NCBI RefSeq assembly: GCF_030503675.1
Contig: NZ_CP129964.1
Coordinates: 992,001-1,056,000 of the forward strand
Reading direction: 5' to 3'
Length of the DNA stretch: 64,000 bases
Origin: Lutimonas zeaxanthinifaciens
GTDB lineage: Bacteria > Bacteroidota > Bacteroidia > Flavobacteriales > Flavobacteriaceae
Shown in pieces: positions 26,033-33,487 of the stretch (its first letter is position 1; each line of letters begins with the position of its first letter). Both the position numbers and the translations under genes were made by a program. Under the pieces are notes generated by a model, which had not been told where the DNA came from, did not search any database, and saw only the letters and a list, made by a program, of their open reading frames with translations.

Positions 26033-27469
26033 ATGAAAATATTAAACAGATATATACTTAAGAGCTTTCTAGCCCCTTTTCTAGCAACATTTTTTATCAT
26101 CTTGTTTGTTTTAATTATGCAGGCACTATGGTTGCAGTTTGATAAAATTGCCGGTAAAGGAATTAGCATGGTGATTATTCTCAAGTTTTTGAGCTATATG
26201 TCTTTGATGATGGTTCCTACCGCGCTCCCTATCGCCATATTATTGTCTTCGATCATGGCTTTGGGAAATATGGCTGAAAATTATGAGTTTGCAGCAGTAA
26301 AATCAGCCGGTATCTCACTGCAAAGATTTATCAGACCATTGGTGGTCCTAATGTTCTTTATGAGTATCGCCAATTTTTTATTTCTGAATTATGTGTTCCC
26401 ATATGCTTCCTTAAAATCGAAAAACCTCATTTACAATATGAAGATGAAGGAACCCGGTCTGGCTCTCGTCCCTGGAACCTTCAATACAGAAATACCGAAT
26501 TACAGTATCAAGTTTGACGAGAAATATGGTGAGGAGGAAAATTTTCTAAGGAACGTTCTTATTTACGACCTTAGGTCTAACACAGTAAATAATAAGGTTA
26601 TTACGGCAAAAAAGGGTGAAATCGTCTCGGAAGAAGGAAGTAGGTATCTGACCCTCGTCCTGGAAGACGGTTATTACGCTGAAGACATGATCGGAAATAA
26701 AACGACCGTAGAATCACGAAAAAGAGCCCCTTTTACCAAAGCTCATTTTGATCATTATGAAGTGAATATTGATGTCTCAAATATAGGTGATTTTGACCCT
26801 GATGAGGTCCGGTATAAAACTGGTAAGGAAATGTTGAGTCTGAAACAACTCGATTTTTTTGTTGATTCCCTTCAAACACCGTACAGAGATTTCGTTACGA
26901 ATCGTGCTTCCCGGGTTTATACTACTTTAAAGGTGAATAAATTAGTGACGGATTCTCTTGGAGGGAAGTCTCTGGAGCCTGAAATTCTGGATAATTTTGA
27001 TGACAGAAACCGAAGGGTAATCGCAAAAAATGCAAGTACAACGGTTCTGGGGAATCTGGACAATCTCAGGAATTTTAAGAATACATTAAAGGATAAAACG
27101 AAGATTATCAACGGTTATAATGTTGAGTTTCATAAAAGAATCGCTTTTTCGGTTGCTTGCCTGGTTTTGTTTTTTGTCGGGACTCCCTTGGGTTCCATTA
27201 TTAGAAAGGGAGGCTTTGGGCTGCCCATGATCATTGCGGTCACTATTTTTGTGATCTATTTCTTTATCTCTACTTTCGGCAAGAATATGGCCGAATCTGC
27301 AAGAGTAACCCCATTTATTGGTGGATGGTTGGCTACATTTATCCTGTTGCCCTTTGGAGTTTTATTAATGATCAGGGCAACAAACGACAAAGGGCTGTTT
27401 AATTTGGATGCATTTTTACAACCCTTGACAACATTACTGAACAAACTATTTAAATTGAATAAAAAATAA
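26033..27469 (+). CDS. LptF/LptG-family permease (YjgP/YjgQ)
   Basis: An inner-membrane permease of the lipopolysaccharide export machine. The 478-residue protein has three N-terminal helices (about 15-35, 55-75, 100-120), a periplasmic beta-jellyroll region (about 135-370) and three C-terminal helices (about 365-385, 398-415, 425-445). NRYILKSFLAPFLATFFIILFVLIMQ at the start and VACLVLFFVGTPLGSIIRKGG are the family landmarks; quoted pieces are split here by position only. A single paralog is seen, so the partner permease must be elsewhere. It follows the LolA-like gene by 29 bases, and lpxK lies two genes downstream. Confidence 0.92.
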   Translation: MKILNRYILKSFLAPFLATFFIILFVLIMQALWLQFDKIAGKGISMVIILKFLSYMSLMMVPTALPIAILLSSIMALGNMAENYEFAAVKSAGISLQRFIRPLVVLMFFMSIANFLFLNYVFPYASLKSKNLIYNMKMKEPGLALVPGTFNTEIPNYSIKFDEKYGEEENFLRNVLIYDLRSNTVNNKVITAKKGEIVSEEGSRYLTLVLEDGYYAEDMIGNKTTVESRKRAPFTKAHFDHYEVNIDVSNIGDFDPDEVRYKTGKEMLSLKQLDFFVDSLQTPYRDFVTNRASRVYTTLKVNKLVTDSLGGKSLEPEILDNFDDRNRRVIAKNASTTVLGNLDNLRNFKNTLKDKTKIINGYNVEFHKRIAFSVACLVLFFVGTPLGSIIRKGGFGLPMIIAVTIFVIYFFISTFGKNMAESARVTPFIGGWLATFILLPFGVLLMIRATNDKGLFNLDAFLQPLTTLLNKLFKLNKK

Positions 27470-27479
27470 TTAAGGACTT

Positions 27480-28625
27480 ATGGAGGACAACACTGCATCA
27501 GTAATTAAGCTGAATACCATAGAAGAAGCCATCGAAGATATCAAAAATGGTAAGATGGTCATTGTGGTAGACGATGAAAGCAGAGAGAATGAGGGTGATT
27601 TTATCGCAGCGGCGGAGATGGTCACTCCTGAGATGATTAATTTTATGGCGACAAACGGTCGTGGTTTGATATGCGCTCCCCTTACGGAATCAAGATGTGA
27701 AGAACTGGATCTGCACCTTATGGTTGGAAAGAATACCGTATTACACAACACACAGTTTACGGTTTCTGTTGACCTGATAGGGCACGGATGTACAACAGGG
27801 ATATCAGCACATGACAGGGCTAAAACTGTAAAGGCCCTGACCTTAAAGGAAACTCAGGCGGAAGACCTGGGAAGGCCTGGACATATATTTCCATTAAGAG
27901 CTAAAGATGGAGGGGTACTAAGAAGAACCGGGCATACGGAGGCTGCCATTGATCTCGCTAAATTAGCGGGACTGGAACCCGCCGGACTTTTAGTTGAGAT
28001 TCTGAATGAGGACGGAACAATGGCACGTTTACCTCAGCTTATGGAGGTGTCTAAAAAGTATGATTTAAAGATTATATCCATTGAAGATCTTGTGGCTTAT
28101 AGAATGAATCATGATTCTCTGATCGATAAAATAGAAGATTTTTCTGTGGTCACAAGATTTGGCAAGTATTGTCTAAGGGCTTATCAGCAAACGAACAATG
28201 GCCAGGTTCATTTGGCGCTAACCAAAGGTAGTTGGAAATTAGGTGAGGAGGTACTTGTAAGGGTGAATTCGACCCTTATCAATAATGATATTGTTGGAAC
28301 CCTTATGAACAATCCGGATGACCGGCTTGGAAAGATGTTTGATATCATCAATAAGGAAGGAAAGGGTGCCGTAGTATTCATAAATCAGGAATATCAGTCT
28401 TTTGACTTAATTAATCGATTGAAGCATTTAAAAAAGATTGAATCCGATATGGATGCACCAGAACCTATGTTGAAAATGGATGAAAAGGATTTTGGAATAG
28501 GAGCACAAATACTGCATGATCTGAAAATCAACAAGATAAAATTAATTTCCAACAGCAAATACTCCGGAAAAAGGGTAGGAATGATCGGTTACGGGCTGGA
28601 AGTGGTTCGGTATGTTTCTTTTTAG
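27480..28625 (+). CDS. ribB: 3,4-dihydroxy-2-butanone 4-phosphate synthase with degenerate GTP cyclohydrolase II half
   Basis: The N-terminal half (about 8-210) is a complete RibB that converts ribulose 5-phosphate to the four-carbon riboflavin precursor: DDESRENEGDFIAAAE, ATNGRGLICAPL, GTGIS-type HDRA loop as ISAHDRAKT, and RRTGHTEAAIDL. The C-terminal half (about 215-381) has the length and order of GTP cyclohydrolase II but lacks its zinc ligands: the canonical VHSECLTGDVFGSLRCDCG position reads VNSTLINNDIVGTLMNNPDD, without any cysteine. The late DFGIGAQIL element survives. It is therefore probably monofunctional, with the second half structural. Located between the lipopolysaccharide genes. 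Confidence 0.9.
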   Translation: MEDNTASVIKLNTIEEAIEDIKNGKMVIVVDDESRENEGDFIAAAEMVTPEMINFMATNGRGLICAPLTESRCEELDLHLMVGKNTVLHNTQFTVSVDLIGHGCTTGISAHDRAKTVKALTLKETQAEDLGRPGHIFPLRAKDGGVLRRTGHTEAAIDLAKLAGLEPAGLLVEILNEDGTMARLPQLMEVSKKYDLKIISIEDLVAYRMNHDSLIDKIEDFSVVTRFGKYCLRAYQQTNNGQVHLALTKGSWKLGEEVLVRVNSTLINNDIVGTLMNNPDDRLGKMFDIINKEGKGAVVFINQEYQSFDLINRLKHLKKIESDMDAPEPMLKMDEKDFGIGAQILHDLKINKIKLISNSKYSGKRVGMIGYGLEVVRYVSF

Positions 28626-28649
28626 TATTTAGGCCTGGATTTTTGTAAA

Positions 28650-29693
28650 TTGCTGCTGGTGAATTCACTTAGAAAAATATTGTACCCCTTTTCCCTTCTA
28701 TATGGATTTATCATTAGTATCCGAAACACCTGTTTTGATTTAGGGATCCTTGAATCAAAATCTTTTGATTTTCCGGTAATCGTCGTGGGTAATTTGAATG
28801 TTGGGGGCACAGGAAAGTCACCGATGATTGAATATTTGATTCGTAGCTTCGAATCTGATTTCAAAACCGCGGTATTAAGCCGGGGATATGCCAGAAAAAC
28901 CAAAGGGTTTTTAATGGCTTCAGAAGGATGCACAGCAAGGGATATAGGTGATGAGCCCTATCAATTTTTTAGAAAATTTAAAAATTTGACGGTGGCAGTA
29001 GATGAAAAAAGAGTGAGAGGTATTGAAAAACTCAAACAGATCAAACCCGAACTTGAATTGATGCTTCTGGATGATGCCTTTCAACATCGCTATGTAAAAG
29101 CAGGTTTTAGTATTTTGTTAACTGCTTATGATGATTTGTATGTTGATGATCTATTGCTTCCCGCCGGGAATTTGAGAGAATCTGTATCAGGTGCAAGGCG
29201 CGCTAACGTGGTTGTTGTGACCAAATGTCCGGCGAGTCTGGATAAGAGAAAAAAGCGTGAAATTATTGCAAAGCTATCCCCATCTTTTAACAGGGACATT
29301 TTTTTTAGCACCGTCGATTATGATGATCTGATCATCAATGATAAAGGGGATAAAATAGATATGGGCGTTCTAAATGAGTATCAGGTATTACTGGTAACAG
29401 GAATTGCAAATCCAACAATACTTGAGGGCTTTCTCAGAGACAGACAAGTGAACTTTGAACCATTAAAATTTTCGGATCATCAGTTTTTTGGAGAAAAAGA
29501 GCACAAAGCAATTGAGAATAAATTTAATATGTTGTCCTCAGGCAAAAAGCTTATTCTTACCACTGAAAAAGATTATGTGAGAAGCTTTCAGAATGTTGAC
29601 CTGCCGGTTTATTATATTCCTATTAGGACGAGAATATTGTATGAGGATGAAAAATTTAATAATATAATTCAAAATTATGTACGACAAAATTAA
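28650..29693 (+). CDS. lpxK: tetraacyldisaccharide 4'-kinase
   Basis: Phosphorylates the 4' position of the lipid A precursor at the inner membrane. The 347-residue protein has an N-terminal hydrophobic helix (about 8-25, ILYPFSLLYGFIISI), the P-loop GNLNVGGTGKSP (about 48-58), YARKTKGF, the DDAFQHRYV motif typical of LpxK, and the C-terminal FSDHQFF and LTTEKDYVR elements. The start is uncertain: TTG at 28650 or GTG at 28659 (VNSLRKI); no ATG is available. It overlaps the next gene by 17 bases. Confidence 0.94.
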   Translation: MLLVNSLRKILYPFSLLYGFIISIRNTCFDLGILESKSFDFPVIVVGNLNVGGTGKSPMIEYLIRSFESDFKTAVLSRGYARKTKGFLMASEGCTARDIGDEPYQFFRKFKNLTVAVDEKRVRGIEKLKQIKPELELMLLDDAFQHRYVKAGFSILLTAYDDLYVDDLLLPAGNLRESVSGARRANVVVVTKCPASLDKRKKREIIAKLSPSFNRDIFFSTVDYDDLIINDKGDKIDMGVLNEYQVLLVTGIANPTILEGFLRDRQVNFEPLKFSDHQFFGEKEHKAIENKFNMLSSGKKLILTTEKDYVRSFQNVDLPVYYIPIRTRILYEDEKFNNIIQNYVRQN

Positions 29694-30501
29694 GGAGACC
29701 ACAAGGTTTCTGCTGGATATTGGAATTGATAAAGCTCAAGTGGGTATTGTTTTAGGTACTGGTTTGGGCGGAATAGTCAATATGATTAAAATTGAGAAAA
29801 AGATTCCATATCACGATATTCCTAACTTTCCTGTAAGTACAGTTTCCGGTCATTCAGGAACCTTGATCTATGGAGAATTATCCGGTAAAAAAGTCGTGGC
29901 CATGCAAGGTCGATTTCATTATTACGAGGGTTGGGAAATGTCTGAGGTAACTTTTCCCATTCGCGTGATGAAATTTCTTGGTATTGAAACGCTTATTGTA
30001 TCGAATGCCTGTGGAGGAGTCAATCCGGATTTTAAGGTTGGAGATGTAATGATCATTAGAGATCATATAAATATGATGCCAGAGCATCCCTTACGCGGAG
30101 AAAACGAGGATCGATTTGGGCCAAGGTTCGTCGATATGCATGAGCCTTACAGTTTGAAGATGATTGAACTGATGAAGAAAATAGCCGCGGAGAAAGGAAT
30201 TGAGGTTCAGGAAGGAGTTTACCTTGCCTTACAGGGGCCAACTTTTGAAACTCCTGCGGAATACAGAATGGTAAAATTAGTAGGAGCGGATGCGGTAGGT
30301 ATGAGTACGGTACCTGAAGTTATTGTAGCCAAACATATGAACATGGAATGTTTTGGACTCTCTGTTATAACCGATCTGGGAATAGAAGGAAAAGTTGAGG
30401 AGGTCTCACATGAGGCGGTTCAAATAGCCGCAAAATCTTCTGAAAAGAAAATTAGTACTTTGGTCGAAGACTTTATTGAAAAGTTAAAACTTAGAAAGTA
30501 A
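29677..30501 (+). CDS. punA: purine-nucleoside phosphorylase
   Basis: Phosphorolysis of inosine and guanosine to base plus ribose 1-phosphate. The 274-residue length and motifs fit the trimeric class: GLGGIVNMI phosphate loop, FPVSTVSGHSGTLIYGEL, MQGRFHYYEGW, SNACGGVNPDF, and EGVYLALQGPTFETPAEYRM with VGADAVGMSTVPEVIVA. It overlaps lpxK by 17 bases and is the last gene of the ftsK run. The first repeat-element hairpin begins two bases after its stop codon. Confidence 0.93.
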   Translation: MYDKIKETTRFLLDIGIDKAQVGIVLGTGLGGIVNMIKIEKKIPYHDIPNFPVSTVSGHSGTLIYGELSGKKVVAMQGRFHYYEGWEMSEVTFPIRVMKFLGIETLIVSNACGGVNPDFKVGDVMIIRDHINMMPEHPLRGENEDRFGPRFVDMHEPYSLKMIELMKKIAAEKGIEVQEGVYLALQGPTFETPAEYRMVKLVGADAVGMSTVPEVIVAKHMNMECFGLSVITDLGIEGKVEEVSHEAVQIAAKSSEKKISTLVEDFIEKLKLRK

Positions 30502-30502
30502 C

Positions 30503-30590
30503 AAAGCACCTCCGGATGTAGAAGTGCTTTAGCTTACTAACTCAAAATTAATCATAAATGAAGAACAAAATTTTGTGAGGAATCTTGTTG
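30503..30590 (-). ncRNA. putative small RNA, unit 1 of 3
   Basis: A minus-strand transcript of about 86 bases is predicted from the promoter at 30625-30594 to the hairpin at 30530-30503. The hairpin stem AAAGCACTTC/GAGGTGCTTT has ten pairs on the minus strand, one of them U-G; on the plus strand the same position is a C-A mismatch. The tract after the stem (GTTACTTTC) is a weak terminator tail. The core at 30555-30532 is identical in all units. An eight-codon frame MINFELVS with stop lies in it, too short to support as a gene. Confidence 0.45.
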
Positions 30591-30593
30591 ATT

Positions 30594-30625
30594 CAAATTT
30601 ATGAAATTAATGGTAAGTGAGCAAA
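30594..30625 (-). promoter_or_regulatory. minus-strand promoter of small-RNA unit 1
   Basis: On the minus strand TTTG (30625-30622), a 20-base spacer and TAAATTTG (30601-30594) match the Bacteroidota promoter fully. It points into unit 1 and away from lipA. The corresponding boxes in units 2 and 3 are poorer. Confidence 0.55.
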
Positions 30626-30751
30626 TATTTTGCTAGTTAAATTGATTTTAGGTTATTTTATTAATAAATACATAAAAACAATAAGGTTGATTTATGAGAT
30701 ATTTAAAAATATTCTAAATTCCGTTTTGGAATTATGAACTATTAAAATGAA

Positions 30752-30850
30752 AAAAGCACCTTTTATTCAAAGGTGCTTTTAGCTTACTAACTCAAAATTA
30801 ATCATAATGAAAACAAAATTAGTGGGGAATTTTGCTTCATTAGAAAATAT
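30752..30850 (-). ncRNA. putative small RNA, unit 2 of 3
   Basis: The hairpin at 30780-30752 is a perfect 12-bp stem (AAAAGCACCTTT/AAAGGTGCTTTT) with a 5-base loop. On the minus strand it is followed by further T residues (TTC ATTTT), making a good intrinsic terminator; on the plus strand it is followed by AGCTTACT. The core is at 30805-30782. The 5' end is uncertain; the upstream minus-strand stretch GGCACAG..CATATTTTC resembles the same region of unit 3 but has no clean TAnnTTTG. Confidence 0.45.
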
Positions 30851-31019
30851 GCAAATGCTGTGCCAAAACGGAAGGCAAATGTTAATATTTTATTAATTAT
30901 TGCTTTTTTTTACGATTTTAAGTGTTTTTGTGTCTTTTTTATCTAAAAAAATCGCACTTTTCTAAAGATTGAGGGTCGTTTTGCTGAAAGGTTTGAAGAA
31001 TCACATACGACCCTAACAG

Positions 31020-31110
31020 AAAAGCACCTCTTAAGGAGGCGCTTTTTGCTTACTAACTCAAAATTAATCATACGAAGTCAAAATTAATGGGGAATCTTGC
31101 TTCAAAAACT
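31020..31110 (-). ncRNA. putative small RNA, unit 3 of 3
   Basis: The hairpin at 31046-31020 reads AAAAGCGCCTC/GAGGTGCTTTT on the minus strand: 11 pairs with one G-U. On the plus strand that pair is an A-C mismatch. The core is at 31071-31048. The upstream block GAAGCAAGATTCCCCA is nearly the same as in unit 2 (GAAGCAAAATTCCCCA). The minus strand upstream has TTTTTG..GTTTTTG elements that only loosely fit a promoter. This unit lies about 65-150 bases beyond the lipA stop, so it could also be the lipA 3' end. Confidence 0.4.
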
Positions 31111-31173
31111 ATATATCAAAATCTGTACCAAAAAACAGATATATAAAGTTAATCATATGTTAATTTCAAAAAT

Positions 31174-32052
31174 TTAAATCAAATGCTTTTCGGCCCTGTA
31201 CGAAGAGCGCACCAAAGCTCCACTTTCAACATATTTGAAGCCAAGGTCCAGGCCGAATTTTTTATATTTTTCAAATTGTTCCGGTTTGATGAATTCATGT
31301 ACCGGAAGATGTTGTTTACTCGGTTGAAGGTATTGACCTATGGTGACAATGTCTACTTTTGCCTTATAAAGGTCATTTAGGGTCTCTATCACCTCTTCTT
31401 CTTTTTCACCAAGTCCGAGCATAATTCCCGATTTTGTTCTTTTTTGACCGGAATCCTTTATATATTCAAGAACCTCCAGGCTTCTGTCATACTGAGCCTG
31501 TATTCTTACCTCTCTAGTAAGGCGCCTTACTGTTTCCAGGTTATGAGAAATAACCTCCGGGGCGACCTCAACAATTCGATCAATATTGGTTTTTATTCCT
31601 CTAAAGTCAGGAATCAGTGTCTCGAGGGTGGTAGAGGGATTGGTCCTGCGGATCGCGTCAACCGTTTCTGCCCAGATAATTGAACCTCCATCCTTTAAGT
31701 CATCCCTGTCAACTGATGTAATTACAGCATGTTTGATTTTCATTAAATGAATGGAACGGGCAACTTTTTCGGGTTCATCCCATTCAACACTCTCGGGTTT
31801 CCCAGTTTTTACTCCGCAGAAACCACAAGATCGGGTACAGATATTTCCAAGAATCATAAAAGTAGCTGTACCTTCGCCCCAGCATTCACCCATATTGGGA
31901 CAACTACCACTGGTGCAAATCGTATTGAGCTTGTATTTATCCACCAAGCCCCTAAGATCGGTATACTTTTTACCCACCGGTAATTTCACTCTTAACCATT
32001 CTGGTTTTTTAGTTCTTGGGACGATCACAGATTTATCTGACATACTGTTCAT
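31174..32052 (-). CDS. lipA: lipoyl synthase
   Basis: Radical-SAM enzyme inserting two sulfurs into protein-bound octanoyl groups to make lipoate. The 292-residue protein has both iron-sulfur motifs: auxiliary cluster Cys46-x4-Cys51-x5-Cys57 ([12 protein letters not shown]) and radical-SAM cluster Cys72-x3-Cys76-x2-Cys79 (CTRSCGFC), plus the C-terminal SSYRAEKHL whose Arg-Ser-Ser-Tyr segment provides the unusual Ser ligand. Start is ATG at 32052 or the ATG three codons later; both keep all motifs. The lipoate-using E3 subunit is encoded 11 kb away. Confidence 0.97.
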   Translation of the reverse strand: MNSMSDKSVIVPRTKKPEWLRVKLPVGKKYTDLRGLVDKYKLNTICTSGSCPNMGECWGEGTATFMILGNICTRSCGFCGVKTGKPESVEWDEPEKVARSIHLMKIKHAVITSVDRDDLKDGGSIIWAETVDAIRRTNPSTTLETLIPDFRGIKTNIDRIVEVAPEVISHNLETVRRLTREVRIQAQYDRSLEVLEYIKDSGQKRTKSGIMLGLGEKEEEVIETLNDLYKAKVDIVTIGQYLQPSKQHLPVHEFIKPEQFEKYKKFGLDLGFKYVESGALVRSSYRAEKHLI

Positions 32053-32114
32053 ATTTTAGTGGCAGCAAATTTACGAAGAAAATCATTAAATAGAAGGAGG
32101 GATGATCAGCTTGT

Positions 32115-33350
32115 TCAAATGAAGGATCCTTTGATCATTACCTTATCAATAAGATTGCTTCCAAAAGCATATGGAATGAAGTTTAATGAAGGTATGTCTT
32201 TGTAAATAATAAGGCTGGCATCTTTTCCTCGAGCAATACTGCCACAGGATTTACTGAGGCCCATGGCATAAGCTCCGTTGATCGTAGCTGCATTTATGGC
32301 TTCTTCGGGAGTCATTTTCATTTTTATACAAGCAGTCGATACCACAAAATTCATATTTCCGCTGGGTGTGGATCCTGGGTTGAAATCTGTTGCCAGCGCC
32401 AGAGGAAGCCCCTCATCGATTATTTTCCTCGCCGGAGTATAAGGTATGCCTAAAAAATAGGAACATGAAGGTAATGCAACGGGCATTACCTGAGAACCCT
32501 TCAAAGTTTCAAAATCGTTCGGTTCCATAACTTCCAGATGATCCACGCTAAGGGCTCCGCATTGAACGCCCACCTCAATTCCCCCAATACTGTTAAATTG
32601 ATTTACGTGAATTTTTGGAATCATGTTATGTGTTTTCCCCACTTTCAGGATCTTTTCAGTCTGATTAACATCAAAATAGCCAACTTCACAAAAAACATCA
32701 ATGAAGTCTGCAAGGTTTTGTCGGGCTACTTCCGGAATCATCTGTTCACAGATCAGATCAACATAGTCCTCTTTTTTTTCTTTGAACTGAGCCGGAAAGG
32801 CATGAGCTCCAAGGAAAGTAGATTTGATATTCATTGCGTAAGTGTCCTTTAACATTTTGATCACCTTAAGCATCTTAACTTCTGCTTCAAGGCTTAACCC
32901 GTAACCGGATTTAATCTCAATAGAACCTGTTCCCAATCTCATAACCTCCTTGATTCTTTGTGAAGCCTGTTCAAATAATTCCTGCTCCGAACTTTCTTCC
33001 AGTTTTTTAGCCGAGTTGAGAATTCCACCCCCTCTTGCTGCAATTTCTTCATATGTCAGGCCATTGATGCGGTCAACAAATTCTGATTCCCTGTTTCCCG
33101 CATAGACAATATGCGTATGAGAATCACACCAGGCTGGAAGAATCATATGTCCCCTTGAATCGATAACCTGATCCGCATTGAAGTTCTGGAGATCGGACAT
33201 CGATCCGAAATCGGTGATTTTTTCATTCTCCACAACTAAAAATGCATTTTTTATCGTTGGTAAATTCTTCATTTCTTTACCTTGAACTTTCATGATAGAA
33301 GAATCCCTGACTTGAACCAGCTCTTTAATGTTAAAGAATAAAGTTTTCAT
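32115..33350 (-). CDS. hutI: imidazolonepropionase
   Basis: Third step of histidine degradation: hydrolyses imidazolone propionate to formiminoglutamate. The 411-residue amidohydrolase has the metal-binding His78-x-His80 (AWCDSHTHIVYAGN), RINGLTYEEIAARGGGI, TGSIEIKSGYGL, HVNQFNSIGGIEVG, VDHLEVMEP and ATDFNPGSTPS, all family landmarks. No hutH, hutU or hutG lies nearby, so the pathway genes are scattered. It precedes lipA on the same strand by 62 bases. Confidence 0.94.
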   Translation of the reverse strand: MKTLFFNIKELVQVRDSSIMKVQGKEMKNLPTIKNAFLVVENEKITDFGSMSDLQNFNADQVIDSRGHMILPAWCDSHTHIVYAGNRESEFVDRINGLTYEEIAARGGGILNSAKKLEESSEQELFEQASQRIKEVMRLGTGSIEIKSGYGLSLEAEVKMLKVIKMLKDTYAMNIKSTFLGAHAFPAQFKEKKEDYVDLICEQMIPEVARQNLADFIDVFCEVGYFDVNQTEKILKVGKTHNMIPKIHVNQFNSIGGIEVGVQCGALSVDHLEVMEPNDFETLKGSQVMPVALPSCSYFLGIPYTPARKIIDEGLPLALATDFNPGSTPSGNMNFVVSTACIKMKMTPEEAINAATINGAYAMGLSKSCGSIARGKDASLIIYKDIPSLNFIPYAFGSNLIDKVMIKGSFI

Positions 33351-33464
33351 GATTTCTTATCTGTGTTTAGTCCGTCGGGCTAATTTAATTATTTAATTCG
33401 CTTATCGGCTCTAAATAAGTTACAAATGTTACCACAGAATATGCTCCATAATTAAGGATATAAG

Positions 33465-33472
33465 TATCTTTG
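33465..33472 (+). promoter_or_regulatory. -7 promoter element of pta-ackA
   Basis: TATCTTTG, a TAnnTTTG match 15 bases before the pta ATG. No clear -33 element. Confidence 0.4.
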
Positions 33473-33487
33473 TGAAAATTTTGAAAA

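Larger units (their letters stand above)
30502..31173. repeat. gene-free interval with three related hairpin/core elements
   Basis: The 672-base gap between punA and lipA has no supportable protein gene. It holds three units, each made of a GC-rich-stem hairpin next to an identical 24-base core (30532-30555, 30782-30805, 31048-31071; plus strand starting GCTTACTAACTC and ending AATTAATCAT), and a less strict block of about 30 bases beyond it. Unit spacing is 250 and 266 bases; the sequence between units is unrelated. An inverted repeat AGGGTCGT/ACGACCCT with a long loop lies at about 30972-31014, between units 2 and 3. Confidence 0.85.

Noticed and set aside
30782-30890. Plus-strand short protein starting at the ATG of unit 2 (30807)
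   Set aside because: The frame is short, is broken in the other two units, and the hairpin substitutions favour the minus strand.
30532-31071. Three direct repeats as a CRISPR array
   Set aside because: Only three copies about 250-266 bases apart, with hairpins beside each; no regular spacers and no cas genes.
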